Source: Flavobacterium sp. ZT3R18
Lineage (GTDB): Bacteria > Bacteroidota > Bacteroidia > Flavobacteriales > Flavobacteriaceae
Length of the DNA stretch: 64,000 bases
NCBI RefSeq assembly: GCF_007097385.1
Contig: NZ_VJZS01000002.1
Coordinates: 2,015-66,014 of the forward strand
Direction: 5' to 3'
How positions within the stretch are numbered: the first letter of the stretch is position 1; each line of letters begins with the position of its first letter. The notes under the pieces are model-generated. The model was given only the letters and a program-made list of their open reading frames with translations, did not search any database and was not told the origin of the DNA. This document shows, in pieces, positions 46,145 to 55,152 of the stretch. The position numbers were made by a program, and so were the translations under genes.

Positions 46145-46560
46145 ATTCATTGCCTTCGACAGGCTCAGTCAACGAATATAAAAAAATACAGAAATAAAAC
46201 CACCAATTGAACGTGACTTTTACGCTTTTTTATCCGTTGCTTCGACAGGCTCAGTCTGCGAATAAAAAAAAATCAAAAATAAAATCACCACTCCTACTTA
46301 ACGTTTACACTTTTTTCATTCATCGTCTTCGACAAGCTCAGGCTACGAATTAAAAAAAATCATTTCAAAACTCTAGCACTAACAAAGCAACTTTTAAACT
46401 GTTCCACGTGAAACAATTCAAACACCTTTAAACATGACTGTCTTCTAAATATATTTGCCAAGTACTAAAAACCACCTACTAATTAAAATATCATATCGTA
46501 CAAAAACACACATGCCATTTGCTTTTTACATTCGTAGACTGAGCTTATCGAAGGCTGCGA
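46145..46560. repeat. four CTTCGACAGGCTCAGTC-type repeats
   Basis: Copies begin near 46154, 46241 and 46326 (CTTCGACAAGCTCAGGC) in one direction and near 46533 (GACTGAGCTTATCGAAGG) in the other, each followed or preceded by CGAAT. The spacing is about 87 bases for the first three, so they form a loose tandem array with an inverted fourth copy. The parS-like site 3 lies between copies 3 and 4. Confidence 0.85.
46401..46414. promoter_or_regulatory. parS-like site 3
   Basis: GTTCCACGTGAAAC with flanks T and A, i.e. the full 16-mer TGTTCCACGTGAAACA. Confidence 0.8.
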
Positions 46561-46571
46561 ATGTTAAACAC

Positions 46572-46585
46572 GTTCCACGTGAAAC
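46572..46585. promoter_or_regulatory. parS-like site 4
   Basis: GTTCCACGTGAAAC, 33 bases from site 5 and in opposite orientation to it. Confidence 0.8.
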
Positions 46586-46617
46586 AATTCGTTTTTAAAA
46601 ATTATAAAAAATAGAAT

Positions 46618-46631
46618 GTTTCACGTGGAAC
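46618..46631. promoter_or_regulatory. parS-like site 5
   Basis: GTTTCACGTGGAAC, inverse orientation. Confidence 0.8.
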
Positions 46632-46668
46632 GTATTGTTATTTTATATAATTTTGATTTCTTTTTCGC

Positions 46669-47088
46669 TTACTGTTCCACGTGAAACATAGTTAGTTTTT
46701 CTTCTTCTTTGCTGCGCATTACCGTCTCGTCCGCTTCTGACTTGTCTTTATAACCGCAGTAGTGTAACAGTCCGTGAACCAAAACGCGTTTCAACTCTTC
46801 GTTGAAACTGGTGTTGTAATCTTTGGAATTGTCTAAAACTCTTTCGACAGAAACAAAGACATCGCCGCTTATTTCGTTACCCATCGTGTAATCAAAACTG
46901 ATGACATCAGTAAGCGTGTCGTGATCCAGATACTCTACATTGATTTTATGCAGATACTCATCGTCGCAAAAAATATAATTAATTTCTCCCTCGCTCTTGT
47001 TTTCCGAAACTATTACAGCGCTTAACCAAGTAGCTATAGCCTCTTCGTTGTCTAAAGTAAAGTCGGATTCGTAATTAAAATTGATCAT
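46669..47088 (-). CDS. ybeY: endoribonuclease YbeY
   Basis: 139 residues. YbeY is a zinc RNase for 16S rRNA 3'-end maturation and ribosome quality control. The metal motif is HGLLHYCGYKD (about residues 111-121), the usual HGxLHLxGYDH with Asp in place of the third His. YLDHDTLTDVISFDY and GDVFVSVERV match conserved blocks. It overlaps the upstream DUF4175 gene by four bases (ATGA), so both are translated from one transcript. The 3' end is overwritten by a parS-like site, making the C-terminal tail MFHVEQ. Confidence 0.93.
   Translation of the reverse strand: MINFNYESDFTLDNEEAIATWLSAVIVSENKSEGEINYIFCDDEYLHKINVEYLDHDTLTDVISFDYTMGNEISGDVFVSVERVLDNSKDYNTSFNEELKRVLVHGLLHYCGYKDKSEADETVMRSKEEEKLTMFHVEQ
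46674..46687. promoter_or_regulatory. parS-like site 6, inside the ybeY 3' end
   Basis: GTTCCACGTGAAAC preceded by T and followed by A. It encodes the last residues of YbeY (MFHVEQ). Confidence 0.8.
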
Positions 47089-50000
47089 TTGTTATTGAAA
47101 TATACTTGAACTTTTTGATTAAAATTCGAGCGCAAAGGTAGCGATTGTCTATTTAATATTTCGATGCTATTCAAATAATCTGAAAGTACCTTTGGCAATG
47201 GACTCGCTTGATTAGAATAACTCTTGGTATTAGTCTCCGATTGACGTTTGGGATCTTCTCCCTGTAGCCGAATTGCCGTGTCTAATTTTAAAAGTTCCTG
47301 TTTAATATTATTTACTTTCTGAACTGTTTCGTTGGTAAAACCTTTGTTTAACAATTGCTTTTCCAACTGCTTCATTTGCTCCAATACGTTTTGTCCATTG
47401 TTACCTAAACCTTTTTTGTTCAGTTCTTCTTGCAGCGCTTCACGCAGTTGCTTCTGTTCTTTGTAAATATCCATCGTTGCTTTGGCATCTCCTTCTCCAT
47501 CTCCATTCGAGTCTCCATTTTCTCCTTGACCTTTGCCTGATTGGGAACCTTTATTCTTGCTATCCCCAGGTTTATTTCCTTCTCCAGGTTTATTCCCAGG
47601 CTTTGTTCCTTGTTTCATCTTATCGCCCAACTCTCCTTGTTTTTTGATAATGTCCGGCAATTGCATTCCAGATCCTTTACCTGGTTTTGGCTTTCCACTA
47701 CCGCTACCCGACATTTGCATTTGCATGCTGTTAAGAGAATCACTTAATAAATCCGCCAGTTTGTTAGCAGAAGATAACGCATATTGCTGTTGAGACGAAC
47801 CTCTTTGCAGCTGTGAATCCGATAAGCTTTCGATCGCTTTGTCTATATTGTATTGCACATTGGCTACCTCCTTGGTAACAGCTTCTGCTATTTTAGGTTG
47901 ACGTAAGGACAAAGCAAAAAGGCTATCATCAACATGCTTGAACTCGTTTTTTAAATTTTGCTGACTTTTTATATACTTGTTGAAAGAGGGAGAACCCAGT
48001 TTAATTGTTTTGAATTGGTTCATCACATCCTCTTGCGAAAAAGAATAGGTCAATAGATTATCCAATATTTGACGCAACATTTTTACATCTTCTTCTATCT
48101 GATCTTTGTTGGATTCTTCCATCGCCTGCTCCATCGCTTTAGACATTTCTTTCATCTTTTTGGAAGCGCTTTTTTGACTCGGTTTAGCTTTTGATTTACT
48201 GTTTTTCTGCAAATCAGAAGAAGCTTTGTTTAAATCTTCCTTAATACTTTTCTCCTTCTCGGCATCATTCGGAATATCCATCGGAGATTTTAATTCTTCA
48301 TTTTCTTTGTCTAATTTATTCAACTCCTCTTGAATTTTATCAAACTCTTCATTGAGTTTTTTCTGTTCTTCTGCAGAATTCTCTTTTTCATTGTCTGATA
48401 ATTTATCTTCTTTTTGAGATAGCTTATCTAATTTGTCTGCTATTTGTTCTGCCTTTTTTTCGACATAATAACGCTTAGTAAGTTCGACCAATTGTGCTAA
48501 ATTCTTATTTTGACTTTTACTTTTCTCCTTAAACTTTTCTAGCTTTTCTGTAAAATCTTCGTCATTGATTTTATTGTTAAGTTCATTAAGCTCGTCTAAT
48601 AATTTCTTGTTTTTATCTAATTCCTTTTCGGTGTTCTCTAATCTTTTTTGCAACAATTCTTTGTTTTCGTCTTTTTGCTGTGGATTGGATTTGTCCAAAT
48701 TGTTCTTCATTTTATTGGCAAACTCCTTCATCAAATCATTTTGTTGGTTTTGCTGTTTGATGAAATCATTCACTTTTTGGCGATCTTTAAAATCTAAAGA
48801 AGCTTTTTCTTTACTGGCTTTCTGAAGTTTTTCCATTTCTGAAAACTGTTTGTCTTGTTTGGACAATGTTTTTTGCAAACTGTTGATGTCATTATTTTGC
48901 TCTTGAAAAGCTTGATTTTGTTTTTCCTCATCCGAAAGAACACGATTCGTAAACACTGAAGAACGGGTACTTTTGAAATGATGAATGGCATCGTTATCAA
49001 AAACCTCGAAATAGAAATCATAGGTTACTCCTTTTACCAAATCAAGATTACTCGGAAAATCAAAAACAAATTGATCGAATGTGCCCTTCTTGACTGCTAT
49101 TGTTCCACGTTTGGCAGTATGGGTTTTTCCGCTTTCATAATAAACAATCTGTAACTTAGATAAACCGTAATCATCCGATAATTGTCCAACAAAATAGGTG
49201 TTCCCTACCCTTAAACTATCAGGAGCTTTGTCAACATTGATGGTAGGGAATTGATCTTTGACAATATTGAGCTGATAATCTAACTTTTCGAAGTTTTTCA
49301 CTTCAGAATTCGACGTAATAATTTGATATTCTGTGTTTTGAGTGATATTTTTAGATAAATTGAAGGTGTTATCCGTTTTAGAGAATGGAAATGAATGAGT
49401 ACCCTCTTTCCAAACTACATTTTGAGTATAATTCGTATTCATAATCCAAGTAACTTGTGTGCCTTCTGGAATTATGGCATTCCCTGTTCCTTTGATAATC
49501 GTGTTTTTTAGATTCAAATACGAAGGATAAACAAACTTCATTTCAAAATTTTCTATAGTTGGAACGGCTATAACTTTCAATTCAAAACTAGAAGAAGCAA
49601 CTGTATTGGCTTCAAGATGGAAAGCTACATTAGAAGAAGGCTTCACAATTTTGAATTGAAACTCTCCGGGACGAATGGTTTCTAAAAAATAACTTTCATC
49701 TCCTATAAAGATCATCACATTTTCTGGAACAATCGACCCTTCGGATTTGATATGCAACATGAAATCTTTGCCTTGTTCGGTAACCAAATTGTTATTCAAT
49801 ACAACAAATTTAAAAGGTGCTGGCGGTGCAAAAGCAGCATTGAAATGCACTACCCTATTCAAACTTTGAGAAATAATATTACTGTTACCCGATATAAAAA
49901 AGAACAATAAAAATAAAATTGGAATAATAGCTAATGGCAAAAACTTAGTATTTTTATTAAAATCAATTGCTTTACCAAATGGAATTGGACTAAGGGCATT

Positions 50001-50405
50001 CGCCTTTTGATCGATAGAAGCCAATAATAATTCTGAATTATAAGCCGTAGTATCTGAATTAGAAAGTTGAAGATAGTTCGTTAAGGTATCATTCACTTCC
50101 GAAAAATGGTTTCCTATAATTAATGAAGCTTGTTTGTAATCAATCCCTTTTTGGAATTTTAAAATTTTAAAAACTGGGAAAAGTATAAATCGCAGTAACA
50201 AGAAAGCTTCGACAGTAATGAAAAACCAAAATAAGAATGACCTGCCTTGTGGTTGCAACCAAAGGAAATACTCAATAAAAAGAGTAAACAAAAAATAAAT
50301 TAATCCTAAACCAACGAAAAATATAATACCACGGATTAACTCATTGGTGTAATACTTCCTGATAAAAGCTTCTAGTTTTTTATGTATCGAATTAGATTTT
50401 TCCAA
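47085..50405 (-). CDS. DUF4175 large membrane-anchored coiled-coil protein
   Basis: 1,106 residues. Two N-terminal membrane helices (GIIFFVGLGLIYFLFTLFIEYFL and FLFWFFITVEAFLLLRFILF), a third near residue 155 (FLPLAIIPILFLLFFFI), an Ig-like beta region (residues about 190-480), then roughly 400 residues of Lys/Glu/Asn coiled coil and a Gly/Pro-rich linker (MQMSGSGSGKPKPGKGSG). Homologous proteins are found across Bacteroidota without known function. The only usable start in the open frame is TTG (a TAA lies 18 bases upstream), so this gene appears to use TTG. It overlaps ybeY by 4 bases. Confidence 0.85.
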   Translation of the reverse strand: MEKSNSIHKKLEAFIRKYYTNELIRGIIFFVGLGLIYFLFTLFIEYFLWLQPQGRSFLFWFFITVEAFLLLRFILFPVFKILKFQKGIDYKQASLIIGNHFSEVNDTLTNYLQLSNSDTTAYNSELLLASIDQKANALSPIPFGKAIDFNKNTKFLPLAIIPILFLLFFFISGNSNIISQSLNRVVHFNAAFAPPAPFKFVVLNNNLVTEQGKDFMLHIKSEGSIVPENVMIFIGDESYFLETIRPGEFQFKIVKPSSNVAFHLEANTVASSSFELKVIAVPTIENFEMKFVYPSYLNLKNTIIKGTGNAIIPEGTQVTWIMNTNYTQNVVWKEGTHSFPFSKTDNTFNLSKNITQNTEYQIITSNSEVKNFEKLDYQLNIVKDQFPTINVDKAPDSLRVGNTYFVGQLSDDYGLSKLQIVYYESGKTHTAKRGTIAVKKGTFDQFVFDFPSNLDLVKGVTYDFYFEVFDNDAIHHFKSTRSSVFTNRVLSDEEKQNQAFQEQNNDINSLQKTLSKQDKQFSEMEKLQKASKEKASLDFKDRQKVNDFIKQQNQQNDLMKEFANKMKNNLDKSNPQQKDENKELLQKRLENTEKELDKNKKLLDELNELNNKINDEDFTEKLEKFKEKSKSQNKNLAQLVELTKRYYVEKKAEQIADKLDKLSQKEDKLSDNEKENSAEEQKKLNEEFDKIQEELNKLDKENEELKSPMDIPNDAEKEKSIKEDLNKASSDLQKNSKSKAKPSQKSASKKMKEMSKAMEQAMEESNKDQIEEDVKMLRQILDNLLTYSFSQEDVMNQFKTIKLGSPSFNKYIKSQQNLKNEFKHVDDSLFALSLRQPKIAEAVTKEVANVQYNIDKAIESLSDSQLQRGSSQQQYALSSANKLADLLSDSLNSMQMQMSGSGSGKPKPGKGSGMQLPDIIKKQGELGDKMKQGTKPGNKPGEGNKPGDSKNKGSQSGKGQGENGDSNGDGEGDAKATMDIYKEQKQLREALQEELNKKGLGNNGQNVLEQMKQLEKQLLNKGFTNETVQKVNNIKQELLKLDTAIRLQGEDPKRQSETNTKSYSNQASPLPKVLSDYLNSIEILNRQSLPLRSNFNQKVQVYFNNK

Positions 50406-50537
50406 AATAAACGTATTGATTTAATAACCAATAAAAGTAATAATTATAATGGGTATTAAAATGTAAAAAAAACATAATATTCTACATACCAAGAATCCCC
50501 AATTCACTATCTATCGTCTGGACATTGTACAAAAATG

Positions 50538-50640
50538 AACACGAATTTCACTAATTATCACAAATTAGTTTGTGAAATAAATTTCACAAACTAAGCTAAC
50601 CTTCAAAATTCGTGAAAATTCGTGAAATTCGTGTTCAAAA
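50538..50640. repeat. CACGAATT-type inverted repeat before gltX
   Basis: AACACGAATTTCACTAATTA (from 50540) faces AATTCGTGAAATTCGTGTT (50617-50635), with an inner CACAAATTAGTTTGTG. It fills the 324-base spacer between two divergent genes along with the gltX promoter. Confidence 0.8.
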
Positions 50641-50706
50641 TTCACGTATAATATTTGTGTCCACGCGATAGCAATTCACAATAACAAATGGACTGTTTGA
50701 AAATTG

Positions 50707-50714
50707 TATATTTG
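50707..50714 (+). promoter_or_regulatory. gltX -7 element
   Basis: TATATTTG, 15 bases before the ATG. Confidence 0.5.
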
Positions 50715-50729
50715 CAAAAAATTTAAGCA

Positions 50730-52235
50730 ATGTCTAAACCAGTTCGCGTGCGTTTTGCACCAAGTCCAACAGGACCATTACATATTGGCGGAGTACGTAC
50801 CGCCTTATTCAATTATTTGTTTGCCAAAAAAAATGGGGGTACTTTTTATTTAAGAATAGAAGATACCGATCAAAATAGATTTGTTCCAGGTGCCGAAGAA
50901 TATATTATGGAAGCCTTAGAATGGTTGGGAATTGCTCCCGAAGAAACCATTGGAAAAAATGAAAAATTTGGACCATACAGACAAAGCGAGAGAAAGCATT
51001 TGTACAAACAGTATGCCGATATGTTGATAGAATCCGGTAACGCATATTACGCTTTTGACACTGCCGAATCACTGGATGCCCATAGAAAACAACACGAAGC
51101 AGATGGCAAAACGTTTATTTACAATCATCATAATCGGGAGAAACTAGATACTTCATTAGTGATTTCTGCAGCAGAAACGGAGAAAAGAATCGCCAATAAC
51201 GAAGATTATGTGATCCGTTTTAAAACACCAGTAGAGGAAACTTTGCATTTGCAAGACATCATTCGTGGAGAAGTTCAGTTTCAAACCGGTCTTTTGGATG
51301 ATAAAGTATTATTTAAAAGTGATGGAATGCCAACCTATCATTTAGCAAATATTGTTGACGATCATTTGATGGAAACTACACACGTGATTCGTGGGGAAGA
51401 ATGGTTGCCATCGATGCCGTTGCACGTAATGTTGTACAGAGCTTTTGGTTGGGATGCACCAGAATTTGCCCATTTACCATTGATTTTAAAACCAATTGGA
51501 AACGGTAAATTATCCAAACGAGATGGAGATAAAATGGGATTCCCAGTATTTCCTTTAGAATGGAAAACCGAAGAAGGGGTTTCATCTGGTTATAGAGAGA
51601 AAGGATTTTTTCCGGAAACGGTTGTTAACTTCCTTGCTTTATTGGGTTGGAATGACGGAACCGAGAAAGAACTCTTTTCTTTAGAAGAACTAACTGCAGC
51701 TTTTGATTTGAAAAGAGTGCATAAATCAGGAGCCAAATTTGATCCAGAAAAAAACAAATGGTTCAATCATCAATATTTAATGAAACAAGATAATGCAATA
51801 TTAGCAGAAGCCTTTGCTCCAATTTTGATTCAAAAAGGTGTTGATGTTTCAAAATTTGATTTGACAAGAATCGTTTCCTTGGTAAAAGACAGAGCGCATT
51901 TTGTATCTGAATTTTGGGAAATGAGTGATTTCTTCTTTGTGGCTCCAACAACTTATGATGAAAAAGCTAGAAAAAATTGGAAAGAAGAAACTCCTGCTTT
52001 GATGCAAGAATTGATTTCGGTAGTTGAAGAAATAACCGATTTTACCTCGATGAATATAGAAACCATCGTAAAAGATTGGATGACCAAAAATGAAATTGGA
52101 ATGGGTAAAGTAATGCAACCGTTTCGATTGAGTTTGGTTGGAGCGCTCAAAGGCCCTCACCTATTTGATATTGTTGATGTCATCGGAAAAGACGAAACGA
52201 TTTCGAGAATTCAAAAAGCAATAGCCACTTTATAA
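50730..52235 (+). CDS. gltX: glutamate--tRNA ligase
   Basis: 501 residues. Class I aminoacyl-tRNA synthetase that charges tRNA-Glu. HIGH-type motif PSPTGPLHIGGVRTALFNYL (residues 8-27), RIEDTDQ, ATP-binding KLSKRDGDKMG (about residue 254) and GWNDGTEKE are conserved. The C-terminal anticodon-binding domain is complete. It is distinct from the glutaminyl enzyme encoded further right, so both tRNAs are charged directly. Own promoter and terminator. Confidence 0.97.
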   Translation: MSKPVRVRFAPSPTGPLHIGGVRTALFNYLFAKKNGGTFYLRIEDTDQNRFVPGAEEYIMEALEWLGIAPEETIGKNEKFGPYRQSERKHLYKQYADMLIESGNAYYAFDTAESLDAHRKQHEADGKTFIYNHHNREKLDTSLVISAAETEKRIANNEDYVIRFKTPVEETLHLQDIIRGEVQFQTGLLDDKVLFKSDGMPTYHLANIVDDHLMETTHVIRGEEWLPSMPLHVMLYRAFGWDAPEFAHLPLILKPIGNGKLSKRDGDKMGFPVFPLEWKTEEGVSSGYREKGFFPETVVNFLALLGWNDGTEKELFSLEELTAAFDLKRVHKSGAKFDPEKNKWFNHQYLMKQDNAILAEAFAPILIQKGVDVSKFDLTRIVSLVKDRAHFVSEFWEMSDFFFVAPTTYDEKARKNWKEETPALMQELISVVEEITDFTSMNIETIVKDWMTKNEIGMGKVMQPFRLSLVGALKGPHLFDIVDVIGKDETISRIQKAIATL

Positions 52236-52240
52236 AAACT

Positions 52241-52274
52241 AAAAAGCTTCCAAATGATTGGGAGCTTTTTTTTT
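52241..52274 (+). terminator. gltX terminator
   Basis: AAAAGCTTCC pairs with GGGAGCTTTT around a 7-base loop, followed by a T-run. Confidence 0.92.
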
Positions 52275-52328
52275 GTAACTTTAAAAATATTCTTACGTCT
52301 AATATTAACTAACTAAAAAGTAAACACT

Positions 52329-53324
52329 ATGAACATTGCATTAATTTTTATAATAATCTTAGGGTTATTTATTTTTCTATCTTCCTTTTTCACTGTGAAG
52401 CAACAAAGCAGTTTTATAATCGAACGTTTTGGAAAATTTCACAGCATAAGACAATCTGGTTTGCAACTCAAAATCCCGATGATTGATCGAATTGCAGGAC
52501 GAGTAAATCTTAAAATTCAACAGTTGGATGTGATTATCGAAACCAAAACCAAAGACAATGTATTTGTTAAACTAAAAGTTTCGGTACAATTTATGGTGGT
52601 CAAAGAAACGGTTTATGATGCCTTTTATAAACTGGAATATCCACACGATCAAATTACTTCTTATGTATTTGATGTTGTTCGTGCCGAAGTTCCAAAACTA
52701 AAACTAGATGATGTTTTTGAAAGAAAAGACGATATTGCCATTGCCGTAAAAAGAGAATTGAATGAAGCAATGACAACCTATGGATATACGATTATCAACA
52801 CATTAGTAACCGATATTGATCCCGATATTCAAGTAAAAAATGCAATGAACAGAATCAATGCTGCCGATAGAGAAAAAACAGTAGCCGAGTTTGAAGCAGA
52901 GGCATCTAGAATTAGAATCGTTGCAAAAGCCAAGGCAGAAGCAGAAAGCAAACGTTTACAAGGACAAGGAATTGCTGATCAGAGAAGAGAAATCGCAAGA
53001 GGATTGGTAGAAAGTGTAGATATTTTGAATAAAGTGGGTATCAATTCGCAAGAAGCTTCTGCATTGATTGTAGTTACCCAACATTATGATACTTTGCAAG
53101 CCATAGGCGCAGATGCCAATTCTAATTTAATTTTATTACCCAACTCTCCACAGGCAGGAAGCGATATGTTGAATAATATGGTAGCTTCATTCTCAGCATC
53201 GAACCAAGTAGGCGAAATGATGAAGAGAAATAAACCCAAAGTGAAGGCTAAAACTGAGGATCATTATACAACACCAACTAAACTGGAATTACCAGATTCA
53301 GAATTACCAAAATCTGAAGAATAA
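52329..53324 (+). CDS. SPFH/band 7 membrane protein (QmcA/stomatin-like)
   Basis: 331 residues. An N-terminal membrane helix (IALIFIIILGLFIFLSSFF) is followed by the SPFH domain (IIERFGKFHSIRQSGLQLKIPMID, LDVIIETKTKDNVFVKLKVSVQFMV) and a coiled-coil Ala/Glu-rich segment (ADREKTVAEFEAEASRIRIVAKAKAEAESKRLQGQGIADQRREI in residues 180-225). Stomatin-like proteins form large ring assemblies on the inner membrane; the client is unknown. No NfeD partner is adjacent. Convergent with a small-protein gene, with a shared terminator between. Confidence 0.9.
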   Translation: MNIALIFIIILGLFIFLSSFFTVKQQSSFIIERFGKFHSIRQSGLQLKIPMIDRIAGRVNLKIQQLDVIIETKTKDNVFVKLKVSVQFMVVKETVYDAFYKLEYPHDQITSYVFDVVRAEVPKLKLDDVFERKDDIAIAVKRELNEAMTTYGYTIINTLVTDIDPDIQVKNAMNRINAADREKTVAEFEAEASRIRIVAKAKAEAESKRLQGQGIADQRREIARGLVESVDILNKVGINSQEASALIVVTQHYDTLQAIGADANSNLILLPNSPQAGSDMLNNMVASFSASNQVGEMMKRNKPKVKAKTEDHYTTPTKLELPDSELPKSEE

Positions 53325-53340
53325 AATAACTAATTACCAT

Positions 53341-53368
53341 AAAAAAAGAGGCTTAATCGCCTCTTTTT
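53341..53368. terminator. bidirectional terminator between convergent genes
   Basis: AAAGAGGC and GCCTCTTT pair around TTAATC with an A-run to the left and a T-run to the right; it covers the last codons of the small gene on the minus strand. Confidence 0.88.
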
Positions 53369-53607
53369 CTATTTACAAAATAACTAATTACATAGGGAGC
53401 TATTAATTTTAAAATAGATACATACGAATTAGAAATTATATTTTTATACGAATCAAAAAAACCACATACTATGTTTTCTGGAGTAATGGCTTCTTTTGTT
53501 TTTTGAACAGTTAATACTAGCTTTTGATAATTAATCTCTTTTTCTAATTTTAAAATTTCCAGATTATAATCAATTTCGGCATAAGATGAATATTTCTTCG
53601 TTTCCAT
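53353..53607 (-). CDS. small conserved protein (DUF6327-like), unknown
   Basis: 84 residues: METKKYSSYAEIDYNLEILKLEKEINYQKL helical start, then LKLIAPYVISYFVNRKRGD, a short hydrophobic end that may sit at the membrane. Recalled as a family that accompanies YtxH and holin-like genes in Flavobacterium; the name is by memory and not verified. Last of a three-gene set with gaps of 2 and 12 bases. Function unknown. Confidence 0.72.
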   Translation of the reverse strand: METKKYSSYAEIDYNLEILKLEKEINYQKLVLTVQKTKEAITPENIVCGFFDSYKNIISNSYVSILKLIAPYVISYFVNRKRGD

Positions 53608-53609
53608 AT

Positions 53610-53960
53610 TTAGTCGTTAAAAAAGATTTCTGAAAATTTTTCTAAAATTGGTCCTTCAATCACTCTGTCTTTTACTAAAAATAAAAGACCTGTTATGAAT
53701 AAATACAAACCAGCTATACTAAGAAAACCAATAGCGTAACTGTCAAAATAAATACCAATTGCCAAAGCTGCTCCAACAGAGCCAAATAATAAAACCATAG
53801 CAAAACACAACAAGATTAAAGTAAACTTCAAAATCATAGTGGTTGATTTCATCGCAACCTTAAAACCCCATAATTTATAATAGGAAACAGTACTTTCAAG
53901 ATAAGCTTGGGCTTGTTCCTGAATCTTATCCGTATTTTCTTTTATATCGACAAATGCCAT
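53610..53960 (-). CDS. holin-X-like small membrane protein
   Basis: 116 residues. A short amphipathic N-terminus (TDKIQEQAQAYLESTVSYYKLWGFKVA), then two membrane helices (MILKFTLILLCFAMVLLFGSVGAALAIGIY and AIGFLSIAGLYLFITGLLFLV) and a short tail. Layout matches the phage-holin-superfamily-III/YqjE-like group, which in chromosomes usually has envelope-stress roles rather than lysis. Middle of a tight three-gene set. Confidence 0.78.
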   Translation of the reverse strand: MAFVDIKENTDKIQEQAQAYLESTVSYYKLWGFKVAMKSTTMILKFTLILLCFAMVLLFGSVGAALAIGIYFDSYAIGFLSIAGLYLFITGLLFLVKDRVIEGPILEKFSEIFFND

Positions 53961-53972
53961 AGACGCTCTATT

Positions 53973-54302
53973 TTATTTTTGAAATTTAGCGTTTTTTAAT
54001 TTAAGATCCGCTAATTTGTTTTCTAAAAAAGAAATGACATCTTCACTTTTATGACTTAGAGAAGAAACTATATTATCGTAATTTCCATCAATGTCATCTT
54101 TAGCAGTTACTATTTTACTTTTAATGCTTTCAGTAACATCATGTAATTTATCCTGAAGATTGTGTTTGGCATCATCAAAACCATCTTTTAATTTTTCTCT
54201 AGTTTTAGATCCTTTATCTGGTGCAAACAAAATTCCTACCCCTGCACCAATCGCTGCACCAACTAAAATGGCCACTATTGTATTTCCAGTATTATTTGAC
54301 AT
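53973..54302 (-). CDS. YtxH domain protein
   Basis: 109 residues. An N-terminal Gly/Ala-rich membrane helix (TIVAILVGAAIGAGVGILFAPDKGSKTREKL, residues 8-38) is the YtxH signature; the rest is a charged amphipathic coiled coil (DDAKHNLQDKLHDVTESIKSKIV). YtxH proteins are general stress-associated in Bacillus; the role here is unknown. First gene of the three-gene set. Confidence 0.87.
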   Translation of the reverse strand: MSNNTGNTIVAILVGAAIGAGVGILFAPDKGSKTREKLKDGFDDAKHNLQDKLHDVTESIKSKIVTAKDDIDGNYDNIVSSLSHKSEDVISFLENKLADLKLKNAKFQK

Positions 54303-54542
54303 ATTATTAAAATTTAAAAGGTTACTATTTATAAAAATACAACTTTATTAACAAACCAATGTTAACAAGCCGTTAAAGTGTCCTATATTAGGCTAAAAAA
54401 CTAAATAAAGCGTTCTGTTTAATCAAAATCACAAAACCATCTATCAGTATAAAAACTAAATAAAAATGGATTAAAACAAAGCTATAAAAGTCGCTTTTAA
54501 TCAAAAATAACAATTAAAAGTAAAATTTGAATATATAAAATC

Positions 54543-54855
54543 AATTATAATTAAAAACTATAGATATTAAAATTTAAATACCTAAAGTTAATTATAATTT
54601 TAAATAATAAATATTTAAATACCTAAAATAAACTATAAGTTAAATTGATGAAAAATAATATTTAATATCTAAAGTCAATTATAAATAAAATTGATGAAAA
54701 TTAATATTACAACACTAAAACTTAATTATAAGTAAAATTGATAAATATTAAAATCAATATATATAAAATAAATCATAAATATAATTGATTAATATTACTA
54801 TTTAAATATACAAAATAAATTATAATCATAAATGATCAATATTGAAAATCAATAA
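54543..54855. repeat. degenerate AT-rich tandem repeat, about seven units of 42-48 bp
   Basis: Units begin near AATTATAA at 54543, 54590, 54632, 54677, 54724, 54772 and 54819 and share AATTATAA...ATTGAT...AATATT...ATACCTAAA. G+C is very low. The repeat fills most of an 850-base gene-free spacer (54303-55152) ahead of the glnS terminator. Unit boundaries are my alignment by eye. Confidence 0.65.
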
Positions 54856-55099
54856 TAAAAACTGATATTTAAAAAAAAATTAGGAAGATTTGAAAAAAGA
54901 ACAAAAAATAGGCTGAAGCGTAAAAAAAGAGGTGTTTTTTACATTAAAATTGAAATTAAAACTCCTAATGAATTGAAATATATAAAATGTAAATTGACAT
55001 AAACAAAAATAAAAAACGTCTTAAAATCAATTTATGGAGGCTGATTTTAATAAATAAAATTTATATATTTTACTAAAATAATCATTATTCTATATAATA

Positions 55100-55127
55100 A
55101 AAAAAGCGCTTTGTAAAAAGCGCTTTC
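55100..55127 (-). terminator. glnS terminator
   Basis: AAAGCGCTTT on each side of TTTACA gives a perfect stem with a T-run on the minus strand. Confidence 0.9.
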
Positions 55128-55152
55128 GATTGATAATATCTATAATTTGGTT

